From Siphonodentalium dalli (Eukaryota > Mollusca > Scaphopoda > Gadilida > Siphonodentaliidae): DNA of 64,000 nucleotides. The position numbers and the translations under genes were made by a program. Below are positions 57,501-64,000 of the stretch, in pieces. The number at the start of each line of letters is the position of its first letter. Positions within the stretch are counted from its first letter, which is position 1. A model generated the notes under the pieces. That model had not been told where the DNA came from and ran no database searches. It saw nothing but the letters and a program-made list of their open reading frames with translations. The stretch is from the NCBI GenBank assembly GCA_032622095.1, contig CP136061.1, positions 119,984,754-120,048,753 of the forward strand, read 5' to 3'.

Positions 57501-59984
57501 ATATGCACAAATAACCCGTGTATGATCATATATATGCACGACCGTTTAGGGATAACTGTATTACGTCACACTATGCCGTCAAATACTTGAAATGGCATGG
57601 CAATTTAGCATATACGGTATTTATATATTCGATCAGACGATTCTGTTTCAACAATGATGATTCAATGAAAGTCGCTGATATAACAATATTTTAATCCGAG
57701 TAGAGGTATATTCAAGTGGGAACGAGTGAGAAAGTGTGTCAAAACAATATGTTTATGCCAAAGCGTTGACGCGTATCATATATATGCTTTGTTGACAATT
57801 TACACCCACAAGGGCCAGACGCCATACACACAAAAAAACAACAACAACAAGTAACATCACTACATATATATATATATATATATTTATATAGTTAGACACA
57901 TACAAATCAATAAATCGTTTTTGAGATCATTCTTCAACGAATTTCCGGACCATGTAACACATTATAGCACAAACATCTTTGTTTTCGTTTTTATCCTAAA
58001 TATAAATGTTTCTTCGTCGTTCATAATTCAAATTCGGGTATTTGTGCTAAAATTTCAATGAAATATCCACGTGAGATCGCAATACAATTTTACTCCGGAT
58101 ATAGCGCAAAACTGATATCCTGTATATGACTGTGTATATATGCCATATGTGATCAAGGACTAGGGTGTATTGATATATGTATCACGCACACGTCACAGCT
58201 GAATAATTTAATGTTCTAAAATAACCAAATTATCTCCCAGTTCGTGGAAAATTTGGGAGGAAATTAGCCTCTATAGTGATAGACTCTCTTGTTGACTAGC
58301 CTCTCGGACTCAAAGTCGTTGTCTTAATATCGGAATCAATACACACAGTTCAGATAAGAAATATGTACGCTCGATTTATAACCTGTCCGCGTATATGCGA
58401 TCCATACATTGATTATAACATACAAGATAGGCCGGGTGTCAGTTAATGATACTTACAAATATGTCGCCTCTGTTCAATGTTTTTATTCGTAAAAACACGA
58501 TCTCCCCGATTTGACTCGCTCTCGAGTCCTAAAAGCAAAAGGGCATACATGTATAATAAAAATAAATCTACACAATATTGAAATGTTGGTCATCGTAGGG
58601 ACAACTGTTAACAAATTCCCACATGATGCCCACATATGAGATTATTTTATAAATATAAATACGGTTGTACAGGGATTCAATGCAATCCATCAAATGGATG
58701 TAACAGTAACGTTTTACTAAATGGATTTTCCCATCTATACTAATAAAACTCAATTTATTTTCTTATATTTGTTTGTTTGTTTGTCCGCTTATAAATATCT
58801 TTATTTATCCTCCATATCACGAAGAGTTAATATAATATAGTAAATAAAAACGGTGAACAAAAACAAAATGACAAATACAAATAACCCGATGAATCGAGAT
58901 GGGAAAATTTCCGTGAGATTCAAACATGAACCCCACGCACGCATATACAACGAATCGATGCATCGCAGACCAATATATATATATGGACATACGTGTGGTC
59001 AGTTTTAGGTTTACTACATGAATGTTATGTTTTTTGTGTCCACGTGTGTTTATCTGCAAACTTAGCTAAGCTAGTGTAGCATCAATCAATCAGAAAATAT
59101 TACGCTATATTATTTCAATTCATGTCTATAATATGTATTATCGTGTAAAATGAGAGTCTATGGACGGTTGGCTTTCCGGAGTGTAGCTTCTCTCCATAAA
59201 CGTGCATAACTTACAGTGAAAATGTGAATAGCTTCATATGACTCAATATCTGTATCTTTAAGAGGCATATCCCTTAAATTTCCCAGGAAAATTTCTTATT
59301 TTTCAAGAATTGAATACCGTTCACCTCATATGTCTTAAACAGGAAACTATTAATCATTATGTATATATATTTGCTAGAGACGACCAAACGGTTGGACCAT
59401 CGGAGCTGAAAATGTGTATATATGGATAATTTGACCCTGTGAATCTATTTTGATTATAGCTCTCGTTGAACTAAATACTTAACTATATTATATACTCAAA
59501 ATGGTTGCAATCTGGTCGGTGAAATTGCAACACAGGCATAAATTGACCCGTAGCGTGTCATTAAATAGATGTCGTTGACCTCAGACGAATTAACGGGAAA
59601 ACTATCAGCAATAAAGATCGTTTCTTATCAGCTATGAATATAATATTATGTATATGAACATTGGTACAGATGGTAATATAAGAGCAGAAATATTCATATT
59701 TATTGGTGGGAAATGTTTAGATAACAAGTTAAACAAACGACCTAGTTGAACGTATTATCTGAACATTTCCCAAGGAAACTACTCGCCAATGAGTTTTTAG
59801 TAAAGAAAGGATTAACGGTACCCCATCGCAAAACCACAATCTTATTTATATACAGGTCGCAGAAAGCTTATCGTTACCCATACCAAGTTGCGGAACAAAT
59901 AGTTCTGATATGTTTCAAAATTTCAATAATGTCAGAGAGTAACAAACTGAAACACATACCAAATGTTCGTCTTGTTAGGATGGA
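57501..59984. other. No gene recognised
   Basis: Holds a (TA)n stretch near 57863-57890 and a TTTGTTTGTTTGTCCGC repeat head at 58768. A segment at 59735-59820 is an inverted relative of 54700-54800 (AACGTATTATCTGAACATTTCC). No supported exon. Confidence 0.35.
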
Positions 59985-61480
59985 CAGCTTGCCGATGTTG
60001 CCTTTTTAGGATAAGACAGGCTTTTTCGTGTAAAACAAAAAACAGTGGAAAATGAAATCCATCTGCCTGAAAAATATTTCCCTCTATTTCTGGTCGGGAA
60101 CTTAACTAAACAACAAAATGTGACCATGTTCACCTGTTGTAATAAACATCTCGGGTATGTCATTGTTATAGGGTTCGTTATTGGGGTAAACTCTGACCAA
60201 ACGGCGACATTATTAAACTCGAATGATAAAACCCTTACTGTACCACTACACGCATGTATTTAGAGAGCTGGATTCCAGTTTTCACTCATTTTATTAATAA
60301 ACAATGCTTTACCTGGTAACCTCAGAACCTTTTCAATTGCACCGGTTCCTTGCTATATTTATTAATTACATAAAGACTTAAATTATATTACTCGATATAA
60401 CTAGAAATTTCTATAAAAGGATATGCATTAATTATAAATATCATGTTGTGATGGATTCCAGAATTCTCTCATTTTTCACCCCAAAAAAGCGAGTTTTACC
60501 CCAAAAAACGAACCTATAACATTGACATACTCCAAAATGCTTTTTAAAATGTGAGCATGTCCACCCTCTATTGTTTAGTTGCATTCCCATCGAAAAATAG
60601 ACATAAATGTTATATAGGTGGCTGGATTACAGTGTTCACTGGTTTGATTCACGAAAAATCCTATTTTGCCCAAAAATCGGAAATTGTACAACATTCACAA
60701 AAATGGCAACACCGGCATGTTATCTGCTGTATCAATATGAAACTGTGATACATAATGCATCTTGTTACTCTTTGACATGATGCAATTCATAAGTGCTGAT
60801 TCTACTCCCAGCTAATAAATGTGTAGGGCCTATATAGAAATGTATTGGGATAATACTCAGAGAACTTAATTACAGTTTTCATTGAGTTTATTAATTCATA
60901 TTAAATTACCCTGGTAACCACAGAAATTGCCTTATTCCAAAAACTCCTTGTTATTATATTACTTACATATAACACTTAACTTTTTTTGTTAAATGAAACT
61001 GGGAAATGTTATAAAATGGAATGAATTAATGATGCTATGGTTGATTCCAGAATTCTCTCATTTTCACAACAACAACAAAACGATTTTACCCCAAAGACGA
61101 ACTCTAGAACATTGACATACTTACAAAATGCTCTTACAAAATGTGAACATGTCCAACCTCTAGTGTTTTGTTGTGTTCCCATCCAAAAATAGATGTAAAT
61201 GTTATTTAGGCAGCTTGTTTCCACGTTTCGCTGGTTTGATTCACGAAAAAGTTTATTTTACCCCCAAATAAGAAATGGTACAACACTACACGAAAAAGCA
61301 ACACCGGCATGATATCCGCCGTATCAATACGGACATTTTGATATATAATTCAATTTGTTACTCTTCCACGTGGTTGAACTCGAAAAACAAGGCCCATTGC
61401 AATTCCGGTTCCAGCTGCTCGACTAGTATGCTGACTGGACAAATCATATTGCATGTGGATATCCTTATAGTCCTATTGTA
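59985..61480. repeat. Three copies of a 340-590 bp repeat: one inverted, two tandem
   Basis: The tandem units, about 60265-60855 and 60860-61470, share GATTCCAGAATTCTCTCATT, CATTGACATACT, GTTTGATTCACGAAAAA and CAACACCGGCATG. A partial inverted copy at about 59985-60175 carries the complement of TCACATTTTGTTGTTTAGTT and of GGCAACATCGGCA. Non-coding. Confidence 0.8.
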
Positions 61481-62528
61481 GTTCATGAGTTCATGACTGC
61501 ACCAAATATCACATCTAATTAGATTACGGAGATACAATCTAGAGGGACATATGTATTTTTTCAGTATATTGGTCATAACTTTAAAAGAAAACAAAACTGG
61601 TCCATGCCAATTATAGTTGGACGGATATTAGTAAATCGTACATCTTTGTGAATAAATCACCAAATTTGGCATATCTACATGTACGTTCATCGCGCGGTAC
61701 GTTATAACAGTATTTTCGGTAGGCAGCGAGATCGGACCACAATTTTTATGTTTTTGCGGTTGCCATAGCAACCGGTGAAAATTCATGCAGCACACCTATC
61801 ATGGTAACATGGGTTTAATTCCATATCATATGGGAAAATCGCAGATGTGTCACTGTCAATAATAGCGCATGTGTGGCATTTGAAGCAATTCATAATTTAG
61901 AGACCGTTGGATAGCATATTTGATGTTGCTATGGTAACAAAACTAACTCGATCATGTGACCAAACTACAAATAAATGTCATCTCAGTGCATGTGTGGAAT
62001 GTAAGAACGACGATTACACATGTATCCAGAGTTTATGTATAGTGCTTTCCATTCAATATTCATCATATTAGAGTATTTGGGCCTTATGAGGAAAAGTTCC
62101 ACATGCAGAATACATAAAAAGCACCGGGAAATCGGGAAATAGGAAATTAGAATGCCTTTCGTCCGTCCATTAAGTGCTTTTAAATGTCATGTAGGTTGCA
62201 TATTACCCACCAATTGAGTCAAGCCATATAAAGAAATGGCTATAAATGTATGTATGGAAAGTGTTCTTATGGATGGCTGCCAATATGGCTGCCAAAGTAG
62301 TATCTGGGTTATTGAATAAAAATATCATCTCATAATCTGCCGTGCCTGGCTGTATGTAGGGTAAGATTAAGAAACACAAATACTATGAGCGCTTTTCCGG
62401 AAAACAAAACAGTTAGAAAAGTACCTTTTTTTTCATGTACTTATGACTTTTTTTTTCACTAAAAGTATATTGCAAAAACAAGCTCGCACTGTGATTACGA
62501 ATTTACTATTGTCATCCAAAGAGGACGT
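61481..62528. other. No feature recognised
   Basis: Ordinary-looking sequence. Two AACCATAGCAACC-type motifs (near 61765, 61930) are the only recurrent words noticed. Confidence 0.35.
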
Positions 62529-62938
62529 CAGGGACGTAGCTAGAGGGTCCCGTTTTGAACTGCACTCCTAACCCCCAATGGCCTCTGATTTTTCTCAATT
62601 GTTCCCTCACAGTCATGGACGGTAGCCTATTCTAAAAATGGATCAGTAGTCTTGTGGCCACTCGCCAGGGGGGCACAATCCACTGCGTTCGGCCCTCTAT
62701 GAGAACATTTTGAGATCAGAACCTGAAAATGGCAACTTCCTATAACATATGGTCCAACACCCGCAAAATTTACATCCCGATAAGTAATTCTTAAATTAAT
62801 TAGCCGGTTTTCACTGGCCACTGGAGAGAGACCAGGACACACGGGCCGACCATGGTTCACTAGACTGGCATCAAGCTTTCCAATTGTATGGCAAAGTGGA
62901 TGTCGGATATAATAACTTAAAACAGGGTGCACAGACAC
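62529..62938. mobile_element. G-run element, left end and partial body
   Basis: Starts CAGGGACGTAGCTAGAGG, the best-preserved end of this family in the window. It continues with AACCCCCAATGG and later ACACGGGCCGACCATGG, which also occurs in the copies at about 7290 and 9290. The right end is not clear. Confidence 0.5.
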
Positions 62939-64000
62939 CGCACCGGCGAACTTTCGGCTAACAACAAGTCAACAAAGGAATAGAGAATAGTGAAAAGGCT
63001 GATTATTCTGTCATCATACATATAATTGTTCACATGATATGGGTATAAAATAGTTGTTTGTATGTCGTGATGGAAGAGAAAGGTAGCTGTAAAACATATT
63101 AAAGATGTGGGAATGTTTTTTATGGTTCTGGGGCCCAATTTGTACAGGTACTGGTTTCCTCGTCCATCATGATAAAAGTTGCGAGGCAGTGCCTAGGAGC
63201 GGTTTACAGAAATTTGGAAAAGAGATCTGAAACATACATTCCAAAGTAAAGTTAAATAGCAACGAGAGGCCGATCACGATGGGCAGATGTTTAACCCATA
63301 CATTGGCGATAGGCGATTAGCTATAACTGATAATTTGTCAAAGATACGATCACAGGAATCCATATATCAGTACCCAACTTGAAATCAAAAGCTCAAATAA
63401 TCTGTCTTAAGATGGGTTAACGTATTTGGGTGGGGAGGAGTAGTTTTAAATCTCATAACTCTGTCCCTATTCACACAAGGACCTCTCACTGTGAGATCCA
63501 ACGGTTAAGTGATTTCGGAGGATATGTTTAGGAGTTTAAGTTAACTCGTTGGAAGCAAAAGTAATAAACCCCTATCTCTGCCACTTTTGACCTGCCAAAT
63601 ATTCAATATTCATTCACTAATTCTAAAGAGAAATTATAATTTGTTGACAGGACAGACTGCTTAGAACAACATACATGCATGGGATTCTATTTCATATTTA
63701 AATTGTACTTTAATTACCCCCCATCCATTCTCCCCAGTTGTTATTTGTTTATCAAACATGTCAGACAAATGTCACCAGATCTGACATGTGTAATAATGAA
63801 TGCTTATATTGTTAGGTACATGCAAGATTAAGTGTTTCATAACAGGGGTGTATGGTTTTCAAAAATATATGTAGTTTATGCAATACAATACAAAAATGTT
63901 ATCTATATAATGTTATACAGACATAATATGATGAGGATGCTGGCCCCTATGACCCTAAATCGAAATAAATTACCAAAGTTCATATAAAAGAAAGTAAGTA
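62939..64000. other. No feature recognised
   Basis: Sequence to the right edge. The final bases GAAAGTAAGTA contain a donor-like GTAAGT at 63994, too close to the edge to interpret. Confidence 0.3.

Noticed and set aside
1-64000. tRNA, rRNA and other structured RNA genes
   Set aside because: No cloverleaf with matching A and B boxes and no conserved rRNA segments were noticed by eye. A covariance-model scan was not possible.

Overview
This window looks like nuclear DNA from an AT-rich invertebrate genome. Coding information comes in short exons bounded by GT-AG splice signals, separated by kilobases of intron and repeats; there are no operons or ribosome-binding sites. A mollusc-like marine invertebrate is my best guess, at low confidence. 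Branching-enzyme, dermatopontin and CNBD2-like genes are common in molluscs, and the repeat near 57.4 kb reads like ones I associate with bivalves.

Three host genes can be supported, all on the minus strand. (1) A dermatopontin-like secreted protein: TATA-type promoter near 12.78 kb, a non-coding first exon ending at 12,676, a signal-peptide exon (5,471-5,375), and a Cys/Trp exon (3,025-2,839) carrying the family signature. It runs off the left edge. (2) A core-2/I-branching N-acetylglucosaminyltransferase-like type II membrane enzyme (25,682-24,921), with one frameshift between its membrane stem and catalytic domain. (3) The C-terminal part of a cyclic-nucleotide-binding domain (54,629-54,447). 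Two small minus-strand candidate exons at 40.2 and 34.0 kb are phase-compatible with gene 3. Further weak candidate exons lie at 16.27, 38.94 and 41.28 kb on the plus strand.

Most of the rest is mobile or repetitive DNA. Left part (4.5-18.6 kb): short non-autonomous elements, including a LINE remnant split by a TAA-flanked Harbinger-like element that is itself split by a G-rich element. Middle (20-38 kb): dispersed repeat families, a 2.6-kb degenerate satellite, LINE 3' remnants, several foldback elements and a 122-bp tandem repeat. Right part (39-64 kb): more foldbacks, tandem duplications, and the most striking object, a 10.6-kb element at 41,949-52,593.

That element has terminal inverted repeats of about 3.7 kb starting with AG. 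It is flanked by a perfect 6-bp duplication (GACGTG), and each arm contains a 2.3-kb tandem repeat. The core holds a ~250-bp tandem array, a GC-rich hairpin and a divergent pair of small reading frames, one with a zinc-finger-like segment. The end structure resembles Maverick/Polinton elements, but I see no polymerase, integrase or capsid gene. I could run no searches, so all family names rest on motifs read by eye.
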